Positions 7,655 to 15,460 of a stretch of 24,527 bases of DNA are shown here, piece by piece. Positions within the stretch are counted from its first letter, which is position 1; the number at the start of each line of letters is the position of its first letter. The notes below the pieces were generated by a model. The model did not search any database and had not been told where the DNA came from. It saw only the letters and a list, made by a program, of their open reading frames with translations. Location of the stretch: contig CAQHJP010000001.1 of NCBI GenBank assembly GCA_948801035.1, forward strand, positions 1-24,527, given 5' to 3'. This DNA comes from an uncultured Bacilli bacterium (GTDB lineage: Bacteria; Bacillota_I; Bacilli_A; RF39; UBA660). A program made the translations under genes and the position numbers.

Positions 7655-7779
7655 ATGAGTAGTACAGTTAAATGGTTTAACAATGATAAAGGATTTATCT
7701 TTACCACATATTCATAATATCATAATTCGACATAAAACGCAAGATGTTTTTTATACAAATGTTAAAGGAATTAAAAGTT
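7655..7779 (+). pseudogene. Decayed cold-shock (CspA-type) gene remnant
   Basis: This is the only convincing plus-strand coding trace. AAGGAGG lies 5 bases before an ATG that reads MSSTVKWFNNDKGFIFTTYS and then stops at 7715-7717. 'TVKWFN..KGF.F' is the RNP1-bearing start of cold-shock proteins. In another frame, from 7740, the DNA reads QDVFYTNVKGIKSL, matching the following Csp stretch (DVFVHFS.I.G.KSL). Between the two blocks the homology is scrambled. The C-terminal third is missing because the convergent relaxase gene ends at 7784. The gene is therefore frameshifted and truncated. A functional 20-residue peptide cannot be excluded, since start and ribosome site look intact. Confidence 0.75.
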
Positions 7780-7783
7780 TGTT

Positions 7784-9067
7784 TTATTTAGTATATTCAC
7801 TATCGTTAGAAAATAACTTTTCAAATTCTTTTTCAGCTTCTTCTAATTCATTATTTATATTTCTTACAGCTTGTCTTATTTGATACTTATTTCTAAATTG
7901 ATTACTTCTAATATTTGAAGATAAATAGTTAGATAAAATATTATATCTAGTTTGTCTTTTTCTTTTCTTATATTCATTATATACCATTTCTCTTAATAAA
8001 TCATTCTCGGTAATTTTTGGATGTTTATTCTGATAGTAGGCATGGTTAACTATTGCATTCATTACATAGTTATTAAAATATTTTTCTTTATTCTTAATTA
8101 AAGAATTATCTACAGTTTTTATATTATTGCTTTCTGCTACAGATATGAAATAATTATTTATTTCTTTCAAGGATTTCTTAAAATCTTTATACTCTTCTTT
8201 AAACTCAGAATCTTTTGAAAATAATTGTTTCTTAATCTCATTAGTTAATTGTTGAATTTCCTTGTTTCTAATAGAATTGTATTTTATTCGTTGGTTACTA
8301 TTATCCCTCTCATTAGATAATAGTTCTCCTAATCTCACGATTTTATCTTCTAAAAGGATATCATCTCTATTTTTAAGTATAAAGTTTTTCTCTTTAGGAT
8401 TAAAATATTTTTTTAAATTATCTAATTCCTTATTAGTTCTAGTTAGTAACGGAGTAAATACTTTTTCTTTTTCAATATAATGTTCTATTTCATTTTTTAA
8501 AAATCCTAACTCTTTTTGGGTTAATTTTCCAGCATGTCTATACTTTAATTCTTTTCCATAAGATTTATAATTAGGTTTTTTTTCAGCAAAAGATAAATGA
8601 AAGTGCAAGTTATCTTGATCCGTATGTAATGAAAATTGATAACTCATATTCTTTATATCATCATAACCACATTTTTTTAAGAACATGGGAATTATGTGTT
8701 TTGCTAAAGATTTCTCAAATTCTTTTATATCAACATTCTCTTCTAGATATCCTTCTGGAAATGATATAACTAATTTATTAATATTAGAATTTTCAATATA
8801 TTTTGCATACTGCTTTTTTCTCTTTTCTATTTCATCTTTAGTAGCATATTTACCATTTTCAAACATTATATTCATTTCTTTATCCTTACCAAACTTACCA
8901 CTAAAATAATCGAGCATAAAAAAAGCTTTTTTCTTATTATCAGAATAATAATCAAACATATTCATTGTTGAATCATAAACAGCTTCTTTTGAAGAATATG
9001 TTTGATTCAAATTTTTATAACTAGGAGTGTACATATTCATAATTACTACTTTTGGTGTATTAATCAT
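7784..9067 (-). CDS. MobP-type relaxase
   Basis: This is the DNA-nicking transesterase that starts conjugative transfer at oriT. It has 427 residues, with the relaxase domain in roughly the first 200. The metal-binding motif HTDQDNLHFH has H148, D150, H155 and H157, the H-x-D...H-x-H pattern of the MobP/MobL group. It is preceded by LVISFPEGYLEENVD at about residue 99, as in MobP proteins. The catalytic Tyr is probably one of Y40/Y41 (FDYYSDN) or Y54. The C-terminal half is lysine-rich and helical, likely for DNA or coupling-protein contact. The ATG overlaps the MobC-like gene's end by 8 bases, so the two are coupled. Which MobP subgroup it belongs to is not certain. Confidence 0.9.
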   Translation of the reverse strand: MINTPKVVIMNMYTPSYKNLNQTYSSKEAVYDSTMNMFDYYSDNKKKAFFMLDYFSGKFGKDKEMNIMFENGKYATKDEIEKRKKQYAKYIENSNINKLVISFPEGYLEENVDIKEFEKSLAKHIIPMFLKKCGYDDIKNMSYQFSLHTDQDNLHFHLSFAEKKPNYKSYGKELKYRHAGKLTQKELGFLKNEIEHYIEKEKVFTPLLTRTNKELDNLKKYFNPKEKNFILKNRDDILLEDKIVRLGELLSNERDNSNQRIKYNSIRNKEIQQLTNEIKKQLFSKDSEFKEEYKDFKKSLKEINNYFISVAESNNIKTVDNSLIKNKEKYFNNYVMNAIVNHAYYQNKHPKITENDLLREMVYNEYKKRKRQTRYNILSNYLSSNIRSNQFRNKYQIRQAVRNINNELEEAEKEFEKLFSNDSEYTK

Positions 9068-9374
9068 TATACTTATCCCTACTTCTATCTAGTTTAAAAC
9101 TTTGTAATGCTTTATTTTTGTTTGGAATAGATAAATTTTCTATTTCCATATCCGAATAAAATTGTTCTATAAGATCTCTAATATATACTTGTCTTGAAGA
9201 AATATTATTAAGTAGTTTATTGTTTGCTACTAATAATTTATTGATATCTAAATTACTTAATCCTAAAACTAACAAGTCTGCTACACCTTTAGAATATTTT
9301 AAATTATTTAAATTACAATATTCTTTCACTTTTACATCTAGTTCATTTGGAATAGAAATATGAGTTCTTATCAT
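9060..9374 (-). CDS. MobC-like ribbon-helix-helix relaxosome protein
   Basis: The 104-residue protein begins with a strand-helix-helix typical of RHH DNA-binding proteins: MIRTHISIPNELDVKVKEYC, then a loop and GVADLLVLGLSNL. The C-terminal half is helical (NNKLLNNISSRQVYIRDLIEQF). It lies directly upstream of the relaxase gene and overlaps it. That is the usual position of the MobC-type accessory protein that binds oriT and helps strand opening. The role comes from position and fold, as no MobC-specific motif can be confirmed by eye. Confidence 0.75.
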   Translation of the reverse strand: MIRTHISIPNELDVKVKEYCNLNNLKYSKGVADLLVLGLSNLDINKLLVANNKLLNNISSRQVYIRDLIEQFYSDMEIENLSIPNKNKALQSFKLDRSRDKYND

Positions 9375-9377
9375 AAT

Positions 9378-9800
9378 TTATATCTCTCTTCCCATAGTTT
9401 TTGAATGTTCAAGAATTTCATTCATAATTAAATTATCATAAATATCTGAATTTTGAATATCATAGGAAATTTCTCTTAATTCATCTAATTCAAAATCATA
9501 ACCTAGTTCTTTAGCTTTCTCATAAACTTCTTTATCTAAATCTGACATTAGTCCATCAAAGTAGAATACCATATCAAATTCAGATCTAGTTTCATCATAA
9601 TCAAGTTGGGCTACATTCTCATTTTGATGTATGGCATCTATTATACCATTTATATGAGATTTAATATAATCACGAGCCTCATCATCATAATCATCAAGAA
9701 AATCACTAAGACTTACCATATAGTTAAAACTCATTGTTTTATCCATTCCATAATTAATTATGTCATTTGCTATTAATTTATTTAAACTTAATTTTTCCAT
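9378..9800 (-). CDS. Hypothetical acidic protein, 140 aa
   Basis: I start it at MEKLSLNKLIAND, since AAAGGAGGG lies 7 bases upstream; a frame beginning 18 bases earlier would contain that ribosome site. The protein is soluble and acidic (VSLSDFLDDYDDEARDYIK; FEMDMVFYF-like strand and YDFELDELREISYD) and ends KTMGREI. No family is recognised. It sits between two RHH genes in the relaxosome operon, with its start overlapping the end of the first RHH gene, so an auxiliary transfer role is likely. Confidence 0.72.
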   Translation of the reverse strand: MEKLSLNKLIANDIINYGMDKTMSFNYMVSLSDFLDDYDDEARDYIKSHINGIIDAIHQNENVAQLDYDETRSEFDMVFYFDGLMSDLDKEVYEKAKELGYDFELDELREISYDIQNSDIYDNLIMNEILEHSKTMGREI

Positions 9801-9945
9801 ACTTTCCCTCCTTTTCATACAAAGTTAACAATCCTATTTCAATTATTTCGTTCATCATATCATTTATACTTATTCCTCTGGAATCAGCTTCAACTTTAAT
9901 TCTCTGAAATAATATATCTTTAATTCTTAATAAAAATCTATGCAT
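9778..9945 (-). CDS. Small ribbon-helix-helix (Arc-like) regulator, 55 aa
   Basis: This short gene is easy to miss. From ATG at 9945 (GGAAAGGAAG just upstream) the minus strand reads MHRFLLRIKDILFQRIKVEA, then DSRGISINDMMNEIIEIGLL and a basic tail ending KIKFK. This is an Arc-type RHH fold: beta strand FLLRI, helix 1 ILFQRIKVEADSRG, the 'ISIND' turn and helix 2. It is probably a dimeric repressor or relaxosome DNA-binding protein. Its stop lies 23 bases inside the next gene. A copy of a thrice-repeated 14-bp motif lies in the spacer of its likely promoter, which suggests autoregulation. Confidence 0.78.
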   Translation of the reverse strand: MHRFLLRIKDILFQRIKVEADSRGISINDMMNEIIEIGLLTLYEKEGKYGKIKFK

Positions 9946-9968
9946 AACATCTTCCTTTCCTTATCCCA

Positions 9969-9998
9969 AATATAGGTTAGTTCATCCCATTTTTTCAG
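9969..9998 (-). promoter_or_regulatory. Putative promoter of the relaxosome operon
   Basis: On the minus strand, CTGAAA (9993-9998) and TATATT (9969-9974) are separated by 18 bases, 24 bases before the RHH start codon. Match to consensus is moderate. The spacer is almost filled by ATGGGATGAACTAA, one copy of a motif repeated at 10124 and 10169, as expected if a repressor covers the promoter. Confidence 0.45.
9977..9990 (-). repeat. 14-bp motif copy 1 (ATGGGATGAACTAA)
   Basis: Read on the minus strand as ATGGGATGAACTAA. An exact inverted partner lies at 10124-10137 and a 13-bp copy at 10169-10181. This copy is in the spacer of the putative relaxosome promoter. It is a candidate operator or oriT-protein site. 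Confidence 0.85.
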
Positions 9999-10048
9999 AA
10001 TTATTAAAAATAATAATTCAAGAGCATAAGAAGTTGATATCAGCACAC

Positions 10049-10075
10049 ATAAAAAAGCCTTATTCTATAAGACTT
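10049..10075 (-). terminator. Rho-independent terminator after the M23 gene
   Basis: On the minus strand, AAGTCTTAT-AGA-ATAAGGCTT forms a 9-bp stem with one G-U pair and a 3-base loop, followed by TTTTTT. A larger imperfect stem (GATATCA at 10036-10042 with TGATATC at 10081-10087) surrounds it. It probably ends the type IV secretion transcript before the relaxosome operon. Confidence 0.75.
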
Positions 10076-10112
10076 TAGTGTGATATCAAACCTATTTTGC
10101 ACTTGCAAAATT

Positions 10113-10137
10113 ATCCCATTATTATGGGATGAACTAA
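10113..10137. repeat. Palindrome plus 14-bp motif copy 2
   Basis: ATCCCAT-TATT-ATGGGAT (10113-10130) is a 7-bp inverted repeat. Its right arm begins ATGGGATGAACTAA (10124-10137), which is exactly inverted relative to the copy at 9977-9990. The two copies bracket a 161-bp segment holding the terminator and the GATATCA stem. Confidence 0.85.
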
Positions 10138-10168
10138 TTAACATTGCCTTATTTTATAGGCATTTAAG

Positions 10169-10181
10169 ATGGGATGAACTA
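10169..10181 (+). repeat. 13-bp motif copy 3 overlapping the M23 stop
   Basis: ATGGGATGAACTA is repeated here in the same orientation as the copy 45 bp before it. The last three bases are the complement of the M23 gene's TAG stop, and another ATGGGAT follows immediately (10181-10187), so half-sites ATGGGAT occur twice in a row 12 bp apart. Confidence 0.8.
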
Positions 10182-11117
10182 TGGGATTTTCTTATCTCCA
10201 TAATTTATATTAAAATTTGGATTAGGATTTGGTAAATTTAGTCCTGGATTATAAATCGGTTGTTTATCTGAAAAATCTATTAAACTCATTCCATCAACAT
10301 TTGATCCATTTAGTTGAACTTGATAATGAAGATGTGGTCCTGTTGAATACCCTGTTGTTCCTACTCCAGCAAGTTCATCACCTGATTTTACTGAATCTCC
10401 AGTTTTAACTTTAGAAGAATTAGGATATAAGTGAGCATAGGTAACTGTGTATGTAATTTCATCATCTATAGGGCATTCAAAAACAATAGTATTTCCACCT
10501 CCACCACTTGTATCAGTAACATTTTCAGAATACGGAAAACTAACTTTTTTTACAATTCCATCACAAGTTGCTTTAACAAGGGTATTATTTCCAGAAGCTA
10601 GATCCCAAGCTGAATGTACATCTGCATTTCCAAAAACTATTCTTTCCTCCATAAAAAAAGAAGTTATAGTTGTTTTTGAAAAATCTATTGGTGGAAAAAA
10701 TGGTTTATTTTGTTCTTCATCAATCTGATCACTTGTATCAACATTTTTACATACATCATATATTTTATATCTAGGTAACGAACATACATCACTAATTGCC
10801 AATAATTTATTATCATCTTTACTTATATTATCAATATAAATATCATAAAAAGATAATTTATCATCCTCCAAATAAAAATATAATATTCTATTTAAAGGAA
10901 CATATCCATATCCATTTTTTATTGCTTTATTAAGAGTTTCTTTGTACATATCAGCATAATCCATATTATTTTCAACATAATTATCTGTTATATTTGCACC
11001 AAAAAAATCTAAAACCATCAAGCAAGGAATAATAATGATCATTGACATAATTACTATTCCTGAACTACTTCCCATAACTATTTTTAATAATTTACTTTTC
11101 TTCTTTTTATCTTTCAT
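10179..11117 (-). CDS. M23-family peptidoglycan endopeptidase (VirB1-like)
   Basis: This is a membrane-anchored cell-wall hydrolase likely to open peptidoglycan for the conjugation channel. It has 312 residues, with one N-terminal membrane segment (about 12-40) and a linker. The LytM/M23 domain spans about 160-285, with zinc ligands H168 and D172 (VHSAWD) and the HLH motif H262/H264 plus H229 (AHLYP). All key residues are present. Gram-positive T4SS usually carry a VirB1-like hydrolase, often with NlpC/P60 or lysozyme domains; here it is a single M23 domain. Ribosome site is GGAGG. An XRE-gene terminator lies just upstream, so expression needs read-through or an unseen promoter. Confidence 0.92.
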   Translation of the reverse strand: MKDKKKKSKLLKIVMGSSSGIVIMSMIIIIPCLMVLDFFGANITDNYVENNMDYADMYKETLNKAIKNGYGYVPLNRILYFYLEDDKLSFYDIYIDNISKDDNKLLAISDVCSLPRYKIYDVCKNVDTSDQIDEEQNKPFFPPIDFSKTTITSFFMEERIVFGNADVHSAWDLASGNNTLVKATCDGIVKKVSFPYSENVTDTSGGGGNTIVFECPIDDEITYTVTYAHLYPNSSKVKTGDSVKSGDELAGVGTTGYSTGPHLHYQVQLNGSNVDGMSLIDFSDKQPIYNPGLNLPNPNPNFNINYGDKKIP

Positions 11118-11131
11118 CTATCTACCTCCAA

Positions 11132-11160
11132 TAAAAAAGCAAACTATCCCTAGTCTGCTT
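11132..11160 (-). terminator. Terminator after the XRE regulator gene
   Basis: On the minus strand, AAGCAGACTA-GGGA-TAGTTTGCTT forms a 10-bp stem (one G-U pair) with a 4-base loop and a TTTTTT run. It ends the CPBP-XRE cassette and lies only about 14 bases before the M23 start codon. Confidence 0.8.
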
Positions 11161-11176
11161 AATAAGTTATAATTCA

Positions 11177-11863
11177 TTAATTACAAATGTTTCCATTTGT
11201 GTATGATATATAAATAGTATTAACAAATCCTATTCCATCATTATTTGCCCTATATTGAATTATTGTAAAATCATTTCTACTATTATAATAATAGGTTTCA
11301 TTATTACATTTTATTATATCCAAAGAACTTAAATATTGATCTATAAAAACATTTATTTCATCTGGTTGTTTTAATGTTTTCAATTTGGTAGTATATTCTT
11401 CCATTCCTCCCGTGCCTCTATAATAAGAAAATTTAGGAATAGGAATACTAACATTACTTATAAAATCCGAATTATACATTGTTCCAAAAAATGTCTTGTT
11501 AAAAAATAGTATAAAGATTGAAAATAATATAAATATAAATAAAACTATTACAACTAATAATGATGTAATCTTTCTTCTTTCTTTTTTCTTCAAATATTTA
11601 CTATATTCTGTCAATATTTCAGCAGTTATTTGTGTTTCATTTTTATTACTTTTTATTCTTTCACCTTTTAACAATTCATTTATAGAGATATTCAATTCTT
11701 TGCAAAGTGGATCAAAGAGAGAAATATCAGGCATACCTCTACCATTTTCCCATTTTGAAATTGTCCTATCTGATATACCAAGTTTATTAGATAATTCTAA
11801 TTGTGTCATATTCTTATCTTTACGAAGTTCTGATATAAATTTTCCTATTTTTTCTTGATTCAT
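11177..11863 (-). CDS. XRE-family regulator with membrane-anchored C-terminal domain
   Basis: The 228-residue protein has an N-terminal Cro/CI-type helix-turn-helix (about residues 8-65: FISELRKDKNMTQLELSNKL, then GISDRTISKWENGRGMPD). A membrane segment follows near 100-125 (TSLLVVIVLFIFILFSIFILFF), then an outside domain with YYRGTGG and Tyr/Asn-rich strands. This HTH-plus-membrane design is common in Firmicutes, where the outer part may sense envelope signals. It follows the CPBP protease gene and precedes its own terminator, so the two form a small cassette. Ribosome site is GAGGAG. Confidence 0.85.
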   Translation of the reverse strand: MNQEKIGKFISELRKDKNMTQLELSNKLGISDRTISKWENGRGMPDISLFDPLCKELNISINELLKGERIKSNKNETQITAEILTEYSKYLKKKERRKITSLLVVIVLFIFILFSIFILFFNKTFFGTMYNSDFISNVSIPIPKFSYYRGTGGMEEYTTKLKTLKQPDEINVFIDQYLSSLDIIKCNNETYYYNSRNDFTIIQYRANNDGIGFVNTIYISYTNGNICN

Positions 11864-11935
11864 AATTACATCTCCTCGTAAATAATTTTAATATAAATCT
11901 CATAAAAATACACCAAACTAACCGTAGAGTTAGAT

Positions 11936-11950
11936 AAATTGTAATTTGTG
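11936..11950 (-). repeat. Cargo junction repeat after the CPBP stop
   Basis: Directly after the CPBP TAA the minus strand reads CACAAATTACAATTT. Near-identical sequence follows the stops at 2041-2061 (TTACAAATTACAATTT), 1555-1570 (TTACAAATTATAATTT) and 461-473 (ATTACAATTT). I saw it only between cargo genes. Confidence 0.7.
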
Positions 11951-12646
11951 TTAATCCTTAACGATTTTATTTATATAAATTGCATAACTAATTGATATAA
12001 CTATTAAAAATATTGGAACAATATATGTTAATATGGTGTTTTCAACATTAAATATTGCTAGAGAATTAGTGATTGAGTGTGTTATTATACAAGGGATTAA
12101 TGATTTACTTTTATAAAATATAATAACAAATAAGTATCCAATAGCAGTTGCATAACATACTTGCATTAATGTTGGAATAATATCTGCACCATTAAACAAA
12201 TTAATTATATGTCCAATACCAAATGTTAAAGCACCTACTATTATGGCACTTTTAATATTATCTTTTTCCATCATTTTAAACAAAAATCCTCTAAATATTA
12301 TTTCTTCAATAAATCCAACATTTATCATAGTTAATATATAAAATATAATTTCATTTGTCCTATTATTAATATTAATTCCATTCCACAAGTTTACAGTTGC
12401 TATTAAGATTAATGGAATGAAGAATAAATATTTTTTTGGATTTATAACTTTTGTAAGACCATAGTATTTTGTTCTTTTTAAAATAATCATAAGCACAATT
12501 AAAAAAATAGAAAAAATAGTATTAATAATTGCACTTCTATAATCAGTTAATCCAAAATTTTGCATACAATATGAATTGATAATCACATACAATAAAATTA
12601 ATAATATGCAAAATAAAGTTTCATTTTTTTCAAATATTTGCTTCAT
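11951..12646 (-). CDS. CPBP-family intramembrane glutamic protease
   Basis: The 231-residue membrane protein has about six to eight hydrophobic helices. It carries all three CPBP (Abi/Rce1-like) motifs: EEIIFRG with E114, E115 and R119; FGIGH with F142 and H146; and HSITN with H190 and N194. Bacterial members act as intramembrane proteases, in bacteriocin self-immunity, or in virulence regulation. Cargo placement between virB4 and the M23 gene, with its own promoter, suggests an accessory role rather than channel assembly. It may be paired with the following XRE regulator. Ribosome site is TTGGAGT. Confidence 0.9.
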   Translation of the reverse strand: MKQIFEKNETLFCILLILLYVIINSYCMQNFGLTDYRSAIINTIFSIFLIVLMIILKRTKYYGLTKVINPKKYLFFIPLILIATVNLWNGININNRTNEIIFYILTMINVGFIEEIIFRGFLFKMMEKDNIKSAIIVGALTFGIGHIINLFNGADIIPTLMQVCYATAIGYLFVIIFYKSKSLIPCIITHSITNSLAIFNVENTILTYIVPIFLIVISISYAIYINKIVKD

Positions 12647-12694
12647 AGTTTTACTCCAATCTTTTATATAAATTACTATTTATCTGTTAGTTCT

Positions 12695-12703
12695 ATTATA
12701 TCA
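12695..12703 (-). promoter_or_regulatory. Extended -10 promoter of the CPBP-XRE cassette
   Basis: On the minus strand the sequence reads TGATATAAT, a perfect -10 hexamer with TGn extension, about 49 bases before the CPBP ATG and just behind the virB4 stop. No convincing -35 is visible. It resembles the cargo promoter at 2612-2620. Confidence 0.6.
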
Positions 12704-12719
12704 TAATTTATAGATAATT

Positions 12720-15182
12720 TTACTTAGAATCTCCCTCACCCATCATTTCTCTTTCCAATTCTGTTGCTCTAATCCATATTCTTAATCTATTTTTAGAATC
12801 TATATTAAGTAAAAATTCTCCTCTTCTTGCTGACATCAAAAAATTCTTTTGTGTATCAGTTAATGGATTTTGCTTAAATAATTCTAAATATGCAAGTAAA
12901 TCATCCTCTTTAAGCATTCCTATCATCTGATATTGACAGTTATTAAATATAGCTGTTGAATGTCTTAATATGGATTGACTACCTACAAAGTCTTTTACTG
13001 ATTGAGTAGCTACTACTAATGATCCAGAATATTTTCTGATTCTTCTTGCTAATTGTCCAAAGTTTCTTAATACTTCAAAATTATTTTCATCTATAAACAA
13101 ATGAAATTCATCTGCAATAATCATTACATGTTTTTTATCTTCTTGCTTTAACTTATCATTTAATATTTTATTTGATACAATGCTATTATTTAAATATGTT
13201 AAAAGATTCAAGGTTTGAGTGTTTATTAATCTTTGATTTCCACTATATAAAAGTTCTTGTAAATTAAATGCAATTAAATCATTACTTAAATTTATAGTAG
13301 TATGACCATCAAACAAATATGAATCTGTACCAGTTAAAAATCTTGATAACAATATGTCTAATTGCTCTAATATTTTTTCCTTTTCTTTACTTTTAACATT
13401 TTTCTTATATTCAGGTAAAAATTCGTAAAGCTCAGAAAAAATAGGATAATCTTCTGGCTTCATATTTTGTAAAGTATTTATAGATGTATTTTTATAAATC
13501 CCTTTTTTATTATATAAACTTTCAACTACTGCAAGAAGCATTACTAATTCTTTTTCATTTATACTTTCAAATGCTGTTTTAAAAAATGCTTCTAAAAATC
13601 CTAAATGCTTAGCTAATGGACAATCAGTTTCCTTAGTATCATGATTCTCATCATCAGATGGAATGAATCTAATCTGTAGAGGATTAATTATTCCACCAGT
13701 TTTTGAATAAAGATCTATGTATTCACCTTTATTTGATTCAACTATTTTTTTATACTCATTTTCAGCATCAAATATAAATATTTTTGTTCCTCTTCCATAT
13801 TCATTTACAATCATCTTTTTCATGGTATATGATTTTCCTCCACCTGTAGAAGAAATGATTGCCATATTATGACTTGTCCTTGAATTTGTTAAAGTAAAAG
13901 GATCATAAAATATTGGTAATGATGTATGAATATCTACGCCAAACATGTATCCTTTCGGATCATTGAATGATGTCTTTGTAAAAGGAAAACCAGCACTTAA
14001 TGTTAGTGTTGGTAGATAAAAGCAATAATCTTCAAATGTTTTAGTTGATATATCATAACTTTGCCATGCTTCCATTTGCCTTAATCTAGGAACATCTAAT
14101 TTTATTTGATATGAATCGGCTATTCTCTTTAAATCCCTTATAACCTCTTCTCTATGTTTTTTATCTCCCTCTACAGCTAAAATCAATGATACTTCTTTGA
14201 TCTTTTCATCACCATTTTTTATATCTTGCATTAAAGCCTGAAAATTTTCTTTTTGTGTATCAAGTTCTGTAGCATCACTTAATTTTTTAGTAGTATTTCT
14301 ATCAGTTAATAAAAATTGATATTGTGAATTAACCCACCTAATTAATTCTTCTTGAGTAATGCATTCTTGAATACCTATAGAAGCTCTAACATCTGGATAA
14401 TTAAAAATATCTTCAAAAAATAATTCACTAACAAAAGGTGGAACATTCTTAACTGTTAGTAATTGAATTTCCTTTTCATCAAATCTTAGTTTATCTACTC
14501 TTTCCGAGATATTTATAGGACTAACCAAATTTGGTAAATCACTCCATACTAATTCATCTAGTGAATTTGATGTTAGATACAAGTTAGATAAAAATTTATA
14601 AATTTCCAATTTATTTGTTACACTTTCTATATAAATTCTAGGAATTATATTTAAAGTAATATCTTCGATTTCATCTAATTGCTTATTTAACATTGCTGTA
14701 TCTTTTGCTATCAAAACCCAATAATAAATACTAGACACAGTAAAATTTTTACTTTCTAATTCATCAATTAACTTTCTTGATTCCTCTAACAATATTCTCT
14801 TATTGTCATCATCAGCAAATTTTTCTATTTTTTTATCTAAGTTTACTTTGTTAGCATTTAAGTTTAATTTTTCGTTAAGTTTATAACACTTCATATTCAA
14901 ATTAGGTATTTGATATAAAGCTTTAAGCATTGAAAAAAATAAATTCTTTTCATTATTACTTGTTAGTGATAAATCTATAGCTTTAACTTCAATTAATGTT
15001 GCAACTTCACCTGATTTTAAGTATATTAATCCATCTTCACCAATTTCTTTAACATTTGAAAATGATTTTGAGTTTTTAATTCGTTTTTTCATTTGTCCTT
15101 TAGATGAATATTTTCTATTTCTTTTTGAATCCAATTTTGATATTTTTCTTAAATTTTTGTCATCTTTAGTTTGTTTTTCCAA
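12720..15182 (-). CDS. virB4: VirB4/TraE-family T4SS ATPase
   Basis: This is the central ATPase powering the conjugation channel. It has 820 residues. The N-terminal third is the VirB4 accessory domain. Walker A is STGGGKS near residue 446 and Walker B is MIIADEFHLFID near residue 690, followed by FGQLARRIRKYSGSLVVATQ as in the family. The length is normal for Gram-positive VirB4. The start is TTG, preceded by GGAGATGAGG inside the PrgI gene, which it overlaps by 34 bases. The first in-frame ATG would remove about 31 residues of a lysine-rich leader, so a shorter protein is possible. Confidence 0.93.
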   Translation of the reverse strand: MEKQTKDDKNLRKISKLDSKRNRKYSSKGQMKKRIKNSKSFSNVKEIGEDGLIYLKSGEVATLIEVKAIDLSLTSNNEKNLFFSMLKALYQIPNLNMKCYKLNEKLNLNANKVNLDKKIEKFADDDNKRILLEESRKLIDELESKNFTVSSIYYWVLIAKDTAMLNKQLDEIEDITLNIIPRIYIESVTNKLEIYKFLSNLYLTSNSLDELVWSDLPNLVSPINISERVDKLRFDEKEIQLLTVKNVPPFVSELFFEDIFNYPDVRASIGIQECITQEELIRWVNSQYQFLLTDRNTTKKLSDATELDTQKENFQALMQDIKNGDEKIKEVSLILAVEGDKKHREEVIRDLKRIADSYQIKLDVPRLRQMEAWQSYDISTKTFEDYCFYLPTLTLSAGFPFTKTSFNDPKGYMFGVDIHTSLPIFYDPFTLTNSRTSHNMAIISSTGGGKSYTMKKMIVNEYGRGTKIFIFDAENEYKKIVESNKGEYIDLYSKTGGIINPLQIRFIPSDDENHDTKETDCPLAKHLGFLEAFFKTAFESINEKELVMLLAVVESLYNKKGIYKNTSINTLQNMKPEDYPIFSELYEFLPEYKKNVKSKEKEKILEQLDILLSRFLTGTDSYLFDGHTTINLSNDLIAFNLQELLYSGNQRLINTQTLNLLTYLNNSIVSNKILNDKLKQEDKKHVMIIADEFHLFIDENNFEVLRNFGQLARRIRKYSGSLVVATQSVKDFVGSQSILRHSTAIFNNCQYQMIGMLKEDDLLAYLELFKQNPLTDTQKNFLMSARRGEFLLNIDSKNRLRIWIRATELEREMMGEGDSK

Positions 15183-15460
15183 TCAACCTCATCTCCAATC
15201 TTCATGTAGGAATATTCCCTACATTTAAATAAATATTTTACTAGTAGTATAACTACTTTATACATTCGATTCTTTTTAGATACTTTTACAGGCAATAATA
15301 AAAATATACATATTGTTAAGTAAATTAACGATTGTATTTTTAAATTAGTAAATGAAAATATTAACAAAAATGAAAATAACATAGGCAATCCTATGTATAA
15401 ATCTTTCATTTCTATATATTTTCCTAGTGTCCTTTTAATACTAGGTAATGTTATAAACAT
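15149..15460 (-). CDS. PrgI-family (VirB3-like) T4SS membrane protein
   Basis: The 103-residue protein has two membrane segments (about 24-40 and 46-60) and ends with a basic/aromatic tail. Size, topology and position directly before virB4 match PrgI proteins of Gram-positive conjugation systems, the VirB3 counterparts that anchor VirB4. The ATG shares one base with the upstream TAA. The ribosome site GGAGGGATGAA is encoded by the Arg-rich end of that upstream gene. Confidence 0.82.
   Translation of the reverse strand: MFITLPSIKRTLGKYIEMKDLYIGLPMLFSFLLIFSFTNLKIQSLIYLTICIFLLLPVKVSKKNRMYKVVILLVKYLFKCREYSYMKIGDEVDWKNKLKMTKI

Noticed and set aside
7683..7883. 66-codon plus-strand frame across the end of the relaxase gene
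   Set aside because: Only its middle (QDVFYTNVKGIKSL) looks real, as part of the cold-shock remnant; the rest is antisense to the relaxase and has no ribosome site.
9977..10137. MITE-like element bounded by 14-bp inverted repeats
   Set aside because: There is no target-site duplication at the ends (flanks TATAGG and TTAACA differ), and a third copy lies outside. Operator or oriT sites explain the motif better.
10447..11858. Plus-strand frames opposite the M23 and XRE genes
   Set aside because: They are antisense shadows of well-supported genes, with no plausible ribosome sites or protein patterns.
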